Origin: Siphonodentalium dalli
Lineage: Eukaryota; Mollusca; Scaphopoda; Gadilida; Siphonodentaliidae
Direction of reading: 5' to 3'
Length of the DNA stretch: 64,000 nt
Assembly (NCBI GenBank): GCA_032622095.1
Contig: CP136063.1
Location: 10,709,814 to 10,773,813 of the forward strand
The notes under the pieces are model-generated. The model was not told where the DNA came from, ran no database searches, and saw only the letters and a list, made by a program, of their open reading frames with translations. Below are positions 1-10,855 of this stretch, piece after piece; within the stretch, counting starts at the first letter, position 1; the number at the start of each line of letters is the position of its first letter. The position numbers were made by a program, and so were the translations under genes.

Positions 1-702
1 AGCGTGAACACAAACCGTTTAATTTCCAACACTAGACACTTATTCTATATATAATATCATTTAATATAATGCTGTATACATGTCATTGAATTTCTGCAAC
101 ACCATTAAACTGATTAAAGCTACCATGACATTGATTAGTGTGACAATGACTTGCCCAAGCTATATACGAGTGACACTGGCAGAGGATTAAAAGGCACGAA
201 TACTTAGATACTATTCCCCGTGAAAAATAAAATGAAAAAATAAAATAAAATGAAGTACCGCCCGCCCGCCCCTGTTTTTCCCCCTCATGTTACCCTAAAC
301 TCAGGTATTCTTCCTTTTGACCTTAGATAAAAGTACATGTACATGTAGTCAATTTAGAAGTTATACCAACCAATGGAAGATGTATATGATAGGCAATGCC
401 TATTTAAAGTATGCTGTGGCAGTAGTTCGGAGAAAATTCAGATATCAGTTCTTGAGAAAAACACAATCTTAGTTGATTGCATTTGGAATTTCGGGGTAAA
501 TTTAAGTTTCATTCAGTAAAACTTTCATTGCAGACAAATTCTACGAATAAAACGATTTGACTCGGAGAAGTTTTATATGGACCATTTTACCATTATCTCA
601 CAACATATTTCACTGAAAGGTAACTTCTACGAGTACATTTTACAACGCTAGCGTCCTCGAATTTATTCGAAGACTTTCGCTTTTGTTAAAAAATGCACTG
701 GT
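1..702. other. AT-rich intergenic DNA, no gene seen
   Basis: No convincing open reading frame, RNA gene or repeat was recognised here. There is a short alternation of ACATGTA-type sequence near 340-350 and a C-rich patch near 260-285. Confidence 0.5.
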
Positions 703-845
703 AAAGTAGCACAATTTACTAATGCTTCGATTGTTTGCTCAGTTTCTAAGTTCAGTGTGTCCCGCGAAGGGAGACGCCCTTCGCTTACCACACTGGCATT
801 AGAATCCGTGAAAAAAAACGATACATTAGTAAATTATGCTCTTTT
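703..845. repeat. Small imperfect foldback (MITE-like) sequence
   Basis: AATTTACTAATG at 713-724 is the exact reverse complement of 824-835, and weaker complementarity continues inward and a few bases outward. The centre is a perfect 8-bp stem, GCGAAGGG (764-771) with CCCTTCGC (777-784). The whole could fold into a hairpin of about 125-140 nt. No clear target duplication was found, so a transposon origin is inference. Confidence 0.5.
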
Positions 846-894
846 CTGTCAAAACCCCTTCGAAGCGCTCACCTTTATCTTTGGAATCTAACAC

Positions 895-1436
895 AACCTC
901 TGGACCGACCCTGGGCTGTCACTCTGGCCCATCCCGAGCGAGGGGGGAAGCCAGAAAAGAATCCAAACCCATCGCACGGGGCCACTGTGGCCCATGGGCC
1001 AGAGTGGCCCCGAGCGAGGGGGTGGGCCAGAATGGCAGCCCAGGACCGGAGGCCCCGATCGAGGGGTGGGCCAGAGTGCCAGGGTCCCATGACTTGGCAC
1101 TCTGGCCCACCCCTCGCTCGGGGCCATGGGCCACAGTGGCCCATCGCCCGGTCCGGGCTGTCACTCTCACCATCCCTCACTCGGGACCACTCTGGCCCAT
1201 GGGCCAGAGTGGCCCCGAGCGAGGGGTTTGTATTTTTTTCTGGCCCAACCCTCGCTCGGGGTTTGGCTTTTTTCTGGCCCAACCCCTCGCTCGTCGATAC
1301 TCTGGCCCATGGGCCAGAGTGTCGACGAGCCCGGTTCTGGGCTGCCACTCTGGCCCACCTCTCGCTCGTCAACACTCTGGCCCATGGGATAGAGTGTCGA
1401 CGAGCGAGGGGTGGGCCAGAGTGGCAGCCAATACTA
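895..1436. repeat. GC-rich cluster of interspersed palindromic motifs
   Basis: About 540 bp of strongly GC-rich sequence in an otherwise AT-rich region. It is built from two motifs used in both orientations: CACTCTGGCCCA with its complement, and CCCCGAGCGAGGGG-like blocks. CACTCTGGCCCA abuts its own complement near 1190-1213 and 1300-1320 to make near-perfect 24-bp palindromes, with degenerate versions near 980-1005 and 1373-1395. The right edge (about 1436) interrupts a zinc finger of the minus-strand pseudogene next door, which suggests insertion or amplification inside that gene. The long open frames here, in several frames and on both strands, arise from the lack of AT-rich stop codons and do not look like protein. 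Confidence 0.7.
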
Positions 1437-2227
<791 letters not shown>

Positions 2228-3204
2228 TACCCAAACCGAATAAAACAGTTTTTCCCACCCCGTGTCTGCAGTTCCCCCAACCCTGCTATGGCGTCGAAAA
2301 TTGTCAAAAATTTCTAATTGCAACACTGCCAACACGCAGTTGCCCGCAATGCAATATTTTACCGGTAGCGTATTTAGGAGTCCCTAATTACTGCGTTAAA
2401 TTCCCATGCGTATGATACGTTCAGCGTATCTAAATGTATGCAATATGATCCAGAGACGTCACTGGCGACATAGGTATCGATCGAGATGTGTGTCTTACGA
2501 TTTATTTTACCGAGTGAGGGTTGGATTATGTAATGTATACTCCATGTTTATCCCACAGGGTTAGAGTGAAAGACAACAACTGGAATGCGTTTTATAGCTA
2601 CCTGTTTAGAAAATCATAATTATTTACAGGAAGCCGATACAATAAATGTAGTAGTAACCAATACAAACATGTGGGTGACAATTTTTGAGGCACAATAACC
2701 GCCTATACAGATGTAGGCCAAAGGGGGAGACATCTATCGAATGCGTATGTCCCAAAACAAAAAACAGGGAGGGATGGAGGGTTGTCAACACAAGCGACTG
2801 TCTTCGGCAAAGAAATTATTGGAAAGAATGTTTAACGCAGTATAACTGCGCGCATCCCCCGGCCAAAGATATAGTTCCTATGATTCTGCTCTTCAAATTA
2901 TCCCCATTCGCTAACTAAATAGCAATACTGCCAAAATACTTGTACTTTATAATTATGTTTTATTTTCGTCTAAGTACTTCGCAATATCAGTGTATAGCTT
3001 ACTTATCTGAAATGTCATGCGGTATGATGTAGTGATCCATACGAGTGAAAGATCTCGTGATCAAACATGATTATGTTTGTACCCAAATTTTGGTTTAAGT
3101 TTACGCATCTATAACCCTGTGCGATAAAGTACGTCGTTTTGTACGACTATGTTTTTACATATTAGTTTGGAATGCCACACCAAAAATAGGTTGAAAAACT
3201 TGAT
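2228..3204. other. Intergenic DNA left of the transposon, no supported gene
   Basis: A 77-codon open frame at 2685-2918 has several Cys residues but no recognisable domain, and no splice or repeat context supports it. Nothing else stands out. Confidence 0.45.
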
Positions 3205-3206
3205 AT

Positions 3207-3270
3207 AGGGGAGAATTTGTATACAAACAAAATACGTCATTTTCGCGCATGCGCGGTAGCCTGGTAGGCA
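3207..3270 (+). repeat. Left terminal and subterminal inverted repeat
   Basis: Starts AGGGGAGAATTTG, contains TACGTCA at 3233-3239 and ends with the subterminal 10-mer CTGGTAGGCA (3261-3270). It matches the right end in inverted orientation over the first 13 bp with two mismatches, and again at the two inner motifs. Confidence 0.75.
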
Positions 3271-3299
3271 GAAAATCGATACAAAATCACGACATTGCG

Positions 3300-6052
3300 A
3301 TGTCGAACAACTCGGGTACACGGAAAATCAAGCGTTTCAACACTGCTAAAAAGTATTTTATCGACGATCATGGTATTGAAGCACAGGGGAGATACAAAGA
3401 CAAGCTTTCCTACGACAAAGGAACGAAATGTTTACCGGACCCGTACGAATTAAGTGATGATTGGACACCAAACAAAGAAAAACTTCCACCGATCACGTAT
3501 CCGGATATTTACCACTACCTTATCGATACTCCCCGAGTTTACACGAAAGAAGCACTCATAGCTCATAAGTCTTTGGATGCCTGGAGGTAGGTAACTCATA
3601 ACTTCGTAATATAAATACGACAAATGCGATATATTTTTACCGGAGAAATTGCACTTGCATAATTTCGTGTGTTTACAAATTTATGATAATTTTCGTTTAC
3701 TTCATGTCGGAATTTTCTATGTCCTATTTTGCATACACATCGATTGAAATACACTAATACTTCGACAAATCCTATTCTTGTTTTCAAACATCATTACAAA
3801 ACTAAAATAAATGGATTTTGTGTCAAATTATCTTTCAAATCCAATGTGATGGATCATCACACTTATTCACAGTGTTGACAAAATGTAGTTACATGTATGA
3901 ATGTATAACATCACAGACCACTGATCTGTCATCTTATGTCTGACACTGAATAATCCACATTGAATATGGGTATTTGCATACCGTATCTCGCGGTGTAATA
4001 TCTAATTACATGTCCATGTATTACCTCCTTTCCTGATGTTATTACATGTATTTGTCACATTTATTTTCCAGATTTGTGAAAAGCGGACATGTGAAGCAAA
4101 TTCTTCAACATGATGTTTCACAGGAAAGCCCATACTGTTTCCTGAAAGCCGAAGTCATCCCCTCACAGAGAGTTGGCGATGATCCCCATATACCATGGAT
4201 TTGTGTATCCAAAGCTGAAGGCTATATATTGTGTGCCCACTGCACATGCATGGCAGGGTGAGTCTTAGTGTCATTGTTTACACCTCGTGCTATTGATACC
4301 GGGAACATGTATGTTGATATACGAACAAAACAACATATTTATAAAGATGGTTCATACTTATGAGTATCCGGTTTAGCCTACGGTACATGTATTCCTGTAA
4401 GCCATGCAAAGTCAGTCGAAATATTGTATGAAATATTAAAATTAAACACTCTTTATTTTTCATAACATCTTATGGGAAATGGAATCGACACCACATTGGC
4501 AGCTCATAATGTTTATTATCAACAATAATATAAGATAGGAACAATTATGAGAAACGCAAGATCACGATATAACAAATCACATCAAAGTACATATAAATAA
4601 AACAAACTGTAAGTCACCCCAATTTAAGGTATGTGATATTATAAGTTCCATCTCCATTTATTAATGCTTTTTTCGGTTTCATTTTTTGTTTTTACCATTA
4701 AACATATATTTTGCATTATATATTCCCAAACCATATATCAATGTTAAAGGGGGACTGTACTCCAACTTCAGTCATTTATGGGACCATCTCCTTTTATGCC
4801 CAGCAGAAAATATTCTCAGTCCATAAACTCATAAGATCACATGAGTGTATTTTGCACTCATGCACTGGCTCAAATTCATTCACTGATTTCACACATTTTT
4901 ATTTGTTTTAGGTTGGGAGAGGTATGCAGTCGTGTAGCTGCAACCCTGTTTCAAGTTGAGACAGTTGTCAGATTGGGCTTAGCAGTGACATCAGCTACAA
5001 GCCAAGGGTTTGCCTGGAACCAGGCATCAGACAGGGTTGTGGACTATGTGCCCTTATGTGAAATCCCTGACATATTCCAAGGCAAAAGGACAAAGGAAGT
5101 GCAAAGTGTTGATCAGGATAATCTAGATATGCCTTCAAGTGAAATGATCCAAAAATTGAAGCTGATATGTCCAAATGCAGCTTATTTTTCGACAATTCCC
5201 AAGCTTAATGATGAGGACGCTGATACAGCCTCAGAAACAGAGGACAGTGATAACTTACCGACAACATTGTTATCATTTTATGATGATACAATAGAGGATA
5301 TCAGTAAAAATAGTTTGCAAGATATTTGCCTAAGCACCTGGCAGTCTTGCACAAACTCATTGACGCCGTCGAAAATTTCTTCCTTGGAAGAGACAACAAG
5401 GACACAGGCGATTTGTGAAAGATGGTATTCACACAGATCAGGGAGGATAACATCATCTAGTGCGCATAATGTTATTACTCGCAGAGACACCACCTACCCC
5501 AATAATCTTGTGAAAAAAATAATGGGATACAGTTTGACCAGTTTAAAAAATATTGCTGCAGTTCAATATGGTGTAGACAACGAAGCTGTTGCTCGTAAAC
5601 TTTATTCCAAACATATGAAGGAAATGCATTGTGATTTCAATATTCGGGCTTCGGGACTTGTACTTTCACATGATAAACCCTGTCTTGGTTGTTCTCCTGA
5701 TGGAATAGCCAAATGTTCATGTTGTGGTCAGGCAGTTGTTGAAGTAAAGTGTTCGTATAAACACAAAGACCGTTTGATAGCAGATGCAGCGACCGAAGAC
5801 TCAACTTTCTGTTTGGACACCAACCTCCAATTGAAAACCAGCCACAAATATTATTCACAAATACAAACGCAAATGCTTGTGTGCGGTATTGATTTGTGTC
5901 ACTTTATTGTGTATACAGATGAAGATATGACCATTAATATCATTCGGAAAGAGACGGCTTCTAAAGGTGAAATGTTTTTCATGACATATATCTTGCCGGA
6001 GTTAATTACAAATACACTGGGTAATATTGAGCCGACAGAAGTGGTAAACTGA
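3300..6052 (+). CDS. SWIM-finger / YqaJ-type exonuclease of the transposon
   Basis: Three exons, 3300-3586, 4072-4257 and 4912-6052, with donors AG|GTAGGT and GG|GTGAGT and acceptors TTTTCCAG and TGTTTTAG. Joined in frame they give 537 residues. The start at 3300 was chosen because the upstream in-frame ATG (3249) lies in the subterminal repeat; using it would add 17 residues. A SWIM-like zinc motif spans residues 150-165 (C153-x-C155-x7-C163), but the usual final His is Arg165. The C-terminal half is a YqaJ/lambda-exonuclease fold: a DNE motif (Glu382), SPDG with Asp421, VEVKC with Glu435 and Lys437, then YYSQIQTQM with Gln474 and Gln476. These are the expected metal-binding and catalytic positions of the PD-(D/E)xK nuclease family. 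Known ISL2EU elements carry such a protein beside the transposase; its role in transposition is not settled. The frame has no internal stop, unlike the transposase. Confidence 0.83.
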
Positions 6053-6151
6053 TTAAGTGTGGCAGTGCAGATTGCCCAACAGTTTGGTTTCATTGGTCAT
6101 GCGTGTTTGTAAAGCGAAAACCAAGGAGTGCATGGCTTTGTCCACATTGTA

Positions 6152-6157
6152 AATAAA
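6152..6157 (+). other. Candidate polyadenylation signal of the YqaJ gene
   Basis: AATAAA lies 100 bp after the YqaJ stop codon, just before the tandem duplication. The position is right for a 3' end, but cleavage was not tested. Confidence 0.5.
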
Positions 6158-6158
6158 T

Positions 6159-6637
6159 TGAACAGAAGTGTTGTTGTCATTGTGTGTTAAAATTAAAGGC
6201 TTTTTAGTTTTAATCTTTAAGATTAAAAATATAGAGCGTTTAATATATTATCCAAATAGAAATAAATGAAGAGCGTTTCATTTTAATCTTTAAAATCAAA
6301 TTTTGTTTAGGTTAAGTTGCCCTTTCTGATTTGACAGCATAGAACCATACTCTGTAATAAGCTCTAGGAATTTAAGTGTTATATGATGTCAAATATAAAA
6401 TGAACATAAGTGTTATTGGCATTGTGTGTTAAAATTAAAGGCTTTTTATTTTTAATCTTTAAGATTAAAAATATAGAGCGTTTCATTTATTATCCAAATA
6501 GAAATATATGAAGAGCGTTTCATTTTAATCATTAAAATCAGATTTTTTTTAGTTAAAGATGCCTTTTCTGATTTGACAGCATAGAACCATACTCTGTAAT
6601 AAGCCCTATGAATTTATATGTTATATGATGTCAAATC
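6159..6637. repeat. Tandem duplication of ~242 bp between the convergent genes
   Basis: Unit 1 (6159-6400) and unit 2 (6401-6637) share their full length with scattered differences. Both begin TGAACA(G/T)AAGTG and end near ATGATGTCAAAT. Each unit holds the small inverted repeat TTTTAATCTTTAAGATTAAAA, the motif GAGCGTTTCATTTTAATC and the phrase GAACCATACTCTGTAATAAG. The pair fills the gap between the 3' ends of the two transposon genes and may supply 3'-end signals for both. No coding potential was seen. Confidence 0.85.
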
Positions 6638-6692
6638 AGACTGCGAATCTTTAAACATTTTCCATACACAGTACTCTGATGCTGTGGTTAAC

Positions 6693-9532
6693 CTATTTTA
6701 CAAGCTTTTCGTGCATATTAGAAATAGCACAACATATTATAGCAACTGAATCTGTATGTGTCACCATGGTCATCCCCATTAAACTACTCATAATTTTAAA
6801 AAAATTCATACGACCAATAGCTCTTTCCACATTAATTCTTACATTCGCAATCCTTCTCGTCAGTTCAACTTCACGTTGACTCAATTGTGATTTTCCCCTT
6901 GTGAATTATGGAGTCACTACATCTGCTCCATATGCAGCAATATCATCCTCAATCAGAAATCCCCTGTCTGCCAAAACCCGATCACCATGTGTTAGTTTTT
7001 GCAGAAACTCAGAGCGCTGGGTGATAACTTTGTCCGATGTTCTGCCTCCAAAAGCCCTCGACAAAAATGAAATGTTTCCTGTTGGCGATATGCCGATTAG
7101 AAATTTGACAGTGTTGTGTTTGTAGTTCGACCATGTTGTTGCGCGGGCACGTAAGTTTCCTGGTCGTTCAATGAAGACTTCTGTACAATCGATTATGACT
7201 CGGCATCGACGATATGTATTTTTGAATACACTCGGTAGTGTGCGTAATGTAGATTCTTTATCAGGTCATGAAATTAAGAATACCAATTGTTTGGCTATAG
7301 CCGGAATTCCCGAATTCATGAGTGTCGAAATGTGGCTCACTGAAACACTAAAGCGAATTGCAATGTCCTGGTTCAGAAGATTCAACTTCAGTTTCATTAA
7401 AATTAACAAAACTACTTCCTTATCGGACAAAACTTGTGATGTCGGCAGGAGGCTTGCGCACAACTCTATCACCCACAGAAATGCAGCATAAGATGGTAGC
7501 CCCGCTAAAAACGTTGTTTTCCCATCATCTTCCTCTATGGTCCTGGCACCAAATTTCAACTTCTTGTTTGTTTCCTCAAGCTGGCGCTTTTCCTCTTGCA
7601 GAATCAGGATCTCTCTCTTTAGCTGTTTATTTTCCGCCTCTAGGTCCATTATCTTCCTTAAGTAATTCTCATGAATACGTTGAATATTATCTGCAATAAA
7701 ATTGAGGAATATGTTAGTAATTATTTATGTCATTATATAATATGTACCAGGTACAGTCATGCCCAAAGTAATTGACCATTTAACCACAGCAGAATTATGG
7801 GTAATTTGTCAGGATTCAGTCGGAAATATGGCTTGTTGCCATTCATCGGAAAGCCATATTTCCGACTAAATCCTGAAAATTTACCCATAATTCTGCTGTG
7901 GTTAAGTGGTCAATTACTTTGGGCATTACTGTATGTATAATATGCATTATCAATTCAAATGTTTGATTTGACATACTCAGTATGATACTGGTATCATCTG
8001 CATTATCACAATCATGTATATTTATTTGTAATTCATCAGATAATGATTTTCTAATTATGATCATTGACTGAATATGATCACACATGTATATTTTTATAAA
8101 TCATAAAATCTAGTTTATGTTTAACACTTATTTCTTCAATTACTCCACAATTATTTCAGTTGATGTTCATCAAAATCAATTAAATATGCTGTTAACATTA
8201 AAATTCAAGCAATTATTATGGCAAATTATTCCCAGTTTATGCTCACCTTCAATGTTATTATCGGTGTTGTCATCTGCGACAGCATCAGTAGGTGTACCGG
8301 TATCAGTGCAAGATAAATCGAGAAGTGCAGCTAGATATTCCCCCTCCTTCTGTTCTCGTGCTTCAACTCTCCTCCGTCTCATCTCAGTCCGGCCCAATTT
8401 TGTCTCGGGGGTTGTGATGCTCAATTTGTGATATCCCATGTTGAGTGCTGGTACATAATCAGGATGTAAAGGATCATCATTGCGGGTGCCTGAAATTATA
8501 GACATTTTAAATTTACATATATATGAAAGAGATTTCCAAGAATAAGGTACCGGTAATATGTGTAACTGTAACCAGATACACAATCAACCCAACCCTTTGG
8601 GGCTCTTGTTGCAGAACATGCATTGATGAACTATTTATGACCACCTGGACAATGTTTATTTCACATTTGTTATATAACTGCTCCCTTTTATGAGGGACAC
8701 TATGTACCCATCAGGCATGATAGGTGTTAGGTTTCACCCATGCTATTATACCCACTGATAAAAATCTGCAGTGTGAGAAATAGCACACACATGTAGCCCT
8801 ACAGCTACATGTACACAAATCAAAAGTTTATTTTTGAAGATGCAATCAGATATAATCTGTTCACTTGAACAACATTTGAAAAATCTAAATAAAATTCAAT
8901 CATAAATAAACCAACATTATACCTGTTATTTCCAATACCACACATCAAGTCACACTCAGAAGTATGTGCAACTCTGTAACTTTTGCTCCGCAAATTTGCA
9001 TGGAAATCCCCATTCAAAATTGGTCACTTGTCGTCCCCTTTAATTATTATGCATTGGTAATTGTATGCACATGGCATATACCATTCACGTAGACATAATT
9101 CTATATGAAAATGGTATTAGTGGCTTCCGATTATCGTTCACATTCCATTAAAACGAATGTCAACATCCAATGTTATTAATTCGAAATTAGGCGACATTCA
9201 TTTACGGCAAATTCGGAATGACCGTTTAATTAATTCTCGATATTGCATATAATTTTAAGTTTTGTATATTGTAACTTAATGGTGATGTTATAAGTTATTT
9301 AAGGCTTAATTTTTGTTTATATACGGTAGTTACCTGTTATGAAATGTTTTCCGCAAACACGGTCACCACTTCCAGGAATCCACGTCTTCGAAACATCATC
9401 CGATTTTAGTCTGCGAATAGCGTTTATCCAGCAACTTCGTCGAGGTTCTTCCGTCGGAATCCGATGATATGACATATTAGATGTAGGATCATGTCTATTT
9501 GCACAATCCGCAACACAACATGATGTCGGCAT
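6693..9532 (-). pseudogene. THAP-domain DDE transposase of the transposon, two nonsense codons
   Basis: Three exons on the minus strand, 9532-9334, 8489-8247 and 7690-6693, with GT-AG borders (donors ACAG|GTAACT and GAAG|GTGAGC). They join in frame to 479 residues plus a stop. Residues 1-90 form a THAP zinc domain: Cys5/6 and Cys10, Trp35, then C60-x2-H63-F64, ending DPLHPDYVP. A coiled coil (MDLEAENKQLKREILILQEE) follows at about 162-185. The rest is a DDE_Tnp_4-type nuclease with Asp315 (IIDCTEV), GGRTSD, Asp389 (LADRGF) and Glu436 (VERAIGR) as the likely catalytic triad. Codon 289 is TGA (7266-7268), just before PDKE where relatives usually have Trp. Codon 409 is TAA (6906-6908), just before FTRGK. 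Everything else stays open and in frame, so inactivation looks recent. A protein ending at residue 288 would keep the DNA-binding part but lose the catalytic core. Confidence 0.85.
7754..7931. mobile_element. Palindromic Tc1/mariner-like MITE with TA duplication
   Basis: A 178-bp sequence made of two 81-nt arms (7754-7834 and 7851-7931), complementary at all but about five positions, around a 16-nt loop. It starts CAGTCATGCCCAAAGTAATT, ends in the complement, and is flanked by TA at 7752-7753 and 7932-7933. CAGT-type tips with a TA duplication are typical of Tc1/mariner derivatives. It lies in the second intron of the transposase gene, so it inserted into the larger element without disturbing coding sequence. 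It has no coding capacity. Confidence 0.85.
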
Positions 9533-9609
9533 TTCGAACTTAAACTAAAATAATTTTGACCGCACGCGAATGTAAACAAAGCACGTCTGGTAGTCTGCGG
9601 CCAATGTTT

Positions 9610-9662
9610 TGCCTACCAGTGCCAGACCCACGTGTTAGTGTGACGTCATCGAATTCTCTCCT
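9610..9662 (-). repeat. Right terminal and subterminal inverted repeat
   Basis: Read on the minus strand from 9662, it starts AGGAGAGAATTCGATGACGTCA and reaches the subterminal 10-mer CTGGTAGGCA at 9619-9610. This mirrors the left end of the transposon. Confidence 0.75.
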
Positions 9663-9664
9663 AT

Positions 9665-10198
9665 TGTAGTTTGATTCACGAAGTAATAGCCTTATTTACA
9701 TATAGTGGGAAATGTATTGTTATCAGACCAAACGTATAGATGTGAATATTTCCCTACTATTGTAGCCATTTTGCAGGGGGCTCAAAAATCCGTATGTTGA
9801 TTTATATAAATTGTCCCCGAAATGGTCATCAGTTTAGTTGAAAAATTGCAATTGAAATTAATCCTTATGTTCGCTTCAGCGTAAATTACTGCTGCCTGCA
9901 TCCGTGGATTATATAATGGAAAATGCAGTTTTAACTGCGAAGGAAATTTAAAAAACAAAATACAATATCGAACTTTTCATCTGAAATTGCCATCAGTTAG
10001 AAAGCTTGAGCGCACCAGTTGAGAAGTTCCAACCTAAGAGTGTAAGGGGTGCAAATGGACATTCTGCGAGCTTGGGTGTTTGATGAACTTGGTTCAGTGC
10101 GGGGGGGGGGGTCCAGTTGGAAGAAATTTGAAGGTATAACCACCCCTCTCCCAAAGAGTATCCATCTAGCCACGCCCCTGGTCTCACCCGATCATGGT
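9665..10198. other. Intergenic DNA, no gene seen
   Basis: Contains an 11-base G run (10101-10111) and sequence reminiscent of dispersed repeats, but no coding frame or structure I can name. Confidence 0.45.
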
Positions 10199-10283
10199 CA
10201 AAATGTTATCAGTTCGGATCATTATAATATGTGTGTATACATACACACAGATTATTATAATGATCCGAACTGATAACATTTTG
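10199..10283. repeat. Perfect 30-bp inverted repeat (hairpin)
   Basis: Positions 10199-10228 are exactly complementary to 10254-10283. The 25-nt spacer is a TG/CA-rich stretch that is itself partly self-complementary. The structure is followed directly by a TGTA-type microsatellite. Confidence 0.9.
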
Positions 10284-10350
10284 TATGTATGTATAACATT
10301 TTGTATGTATGTATGTGTGTGAATGTAGGCACATGCATGTATATATGTAT
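10284..10350. repeat. TGTA/TG microsatellite
   Basis: Degenerate run of TATG and TG units. The phrase AACATTTTGTATGTATG appears twice at its left end. Confidence 0.8.
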
Positions 10351-10369
10351 GTATGTGTTATAGACGCGA

Positions 10370-10625
10370 AAACTGATAGACCGATCCGACTCTAATTTGG
10401 AATATGCCTACTGTGATCCCGGGAATGATATGGGCGGGTCCAATTTCACCAGTAACTGTGTCCTTGACCTTGACCTCGCTCATGTATGTTTCTGGATCTC
10501 GACTCAAATTTGATGTGTAGGGTCTATACTGTAGGCCTATAATTTGATCCCGGGAACAACATGGGCTGGTCGAATTTCATGTGCGACCGTGTACTTGACC
10601 TTGTCGACCTCAGTCGGGGACATCA
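10370..10625. repeat. Degenerate tandem duplication, ~131-bp period
   Basis: TGATCCCGGGAA occurs at 10414 and again 131 bp later at 10545. Each time it is followed by ATGGGC-GGTC-AATTTCA and then CTTGACCTTG. The two halves have diverged strongly. No coding frame is evident. Confidence 0.6.
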
Positions 10626-10855
10626 GCTAGTAAATAATATTTATTTTGCGCATTATCCCAAATGGCCCAAAGCGCTTAACTGTGCATGATAATTTGAAAA
10701 ATCAGACTAGAATTTGAAAATAGATTAATAATGTTTTGTAGAACTCTATGCCATGTTAAAATGCCAAAATCTACAGTAATTCATTTACATATTTAGTTGA
10801 AGGCCAGAAAAAAAACCTTAATTCAATCAAATGTTAGCCTCAAATATGTCCCCAT

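Larger units (their letters stand above)
3207..9662. mobile_element. ISL2EU-type DNA transposon with two convergent genes
   Basis: A 6.46-kb element. Its ends are imperfect inverted repeats: AGGGGAGAATTTG (from 3207) and, on the other strand, AGGAGAGAATTCG (from 9662). Both ends carry an internal ACGTCA and, 43-54 bp in, the same 10-mer CTGGTAGGCA (3261-3270; complement at 9610-9619). It is flanked by AT at 3205-3206 and 9663-9664. Because the edges read ATA and TAT, a TA duplication with the element one base shorter is equally possible. Inside are a plus-strand YqaJ-type exonuclease gene and a minus-strand THAP/DDE transposase gene meeting tail to tail. From what is known of eukaryotic DNA transposons, this pairing with a 2-bp duplication is the hallmark of the ISL2EU superfamily (relatives of PIF/Harbinger). 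The family name is from memory of its description; the structure is read from the sequence. Confidence 0.82.

Noticed and set aside
2685-2918. 77-codon Cys-containing frame
   Set aside because: No domain, splice context or repeat conservation that I can recognise; length is within chance expectation.
7358-7699. 113-codon plus-strand frame and others opposite the transposase exon
   Set aside because: Shadow of the minus-strand transposase, which has domain motifs and splice sites.
7843-8085. 80-codon minus-strand frame
   Set aside because: Runs through the palindromic MITE and intron 2 of the transposase.
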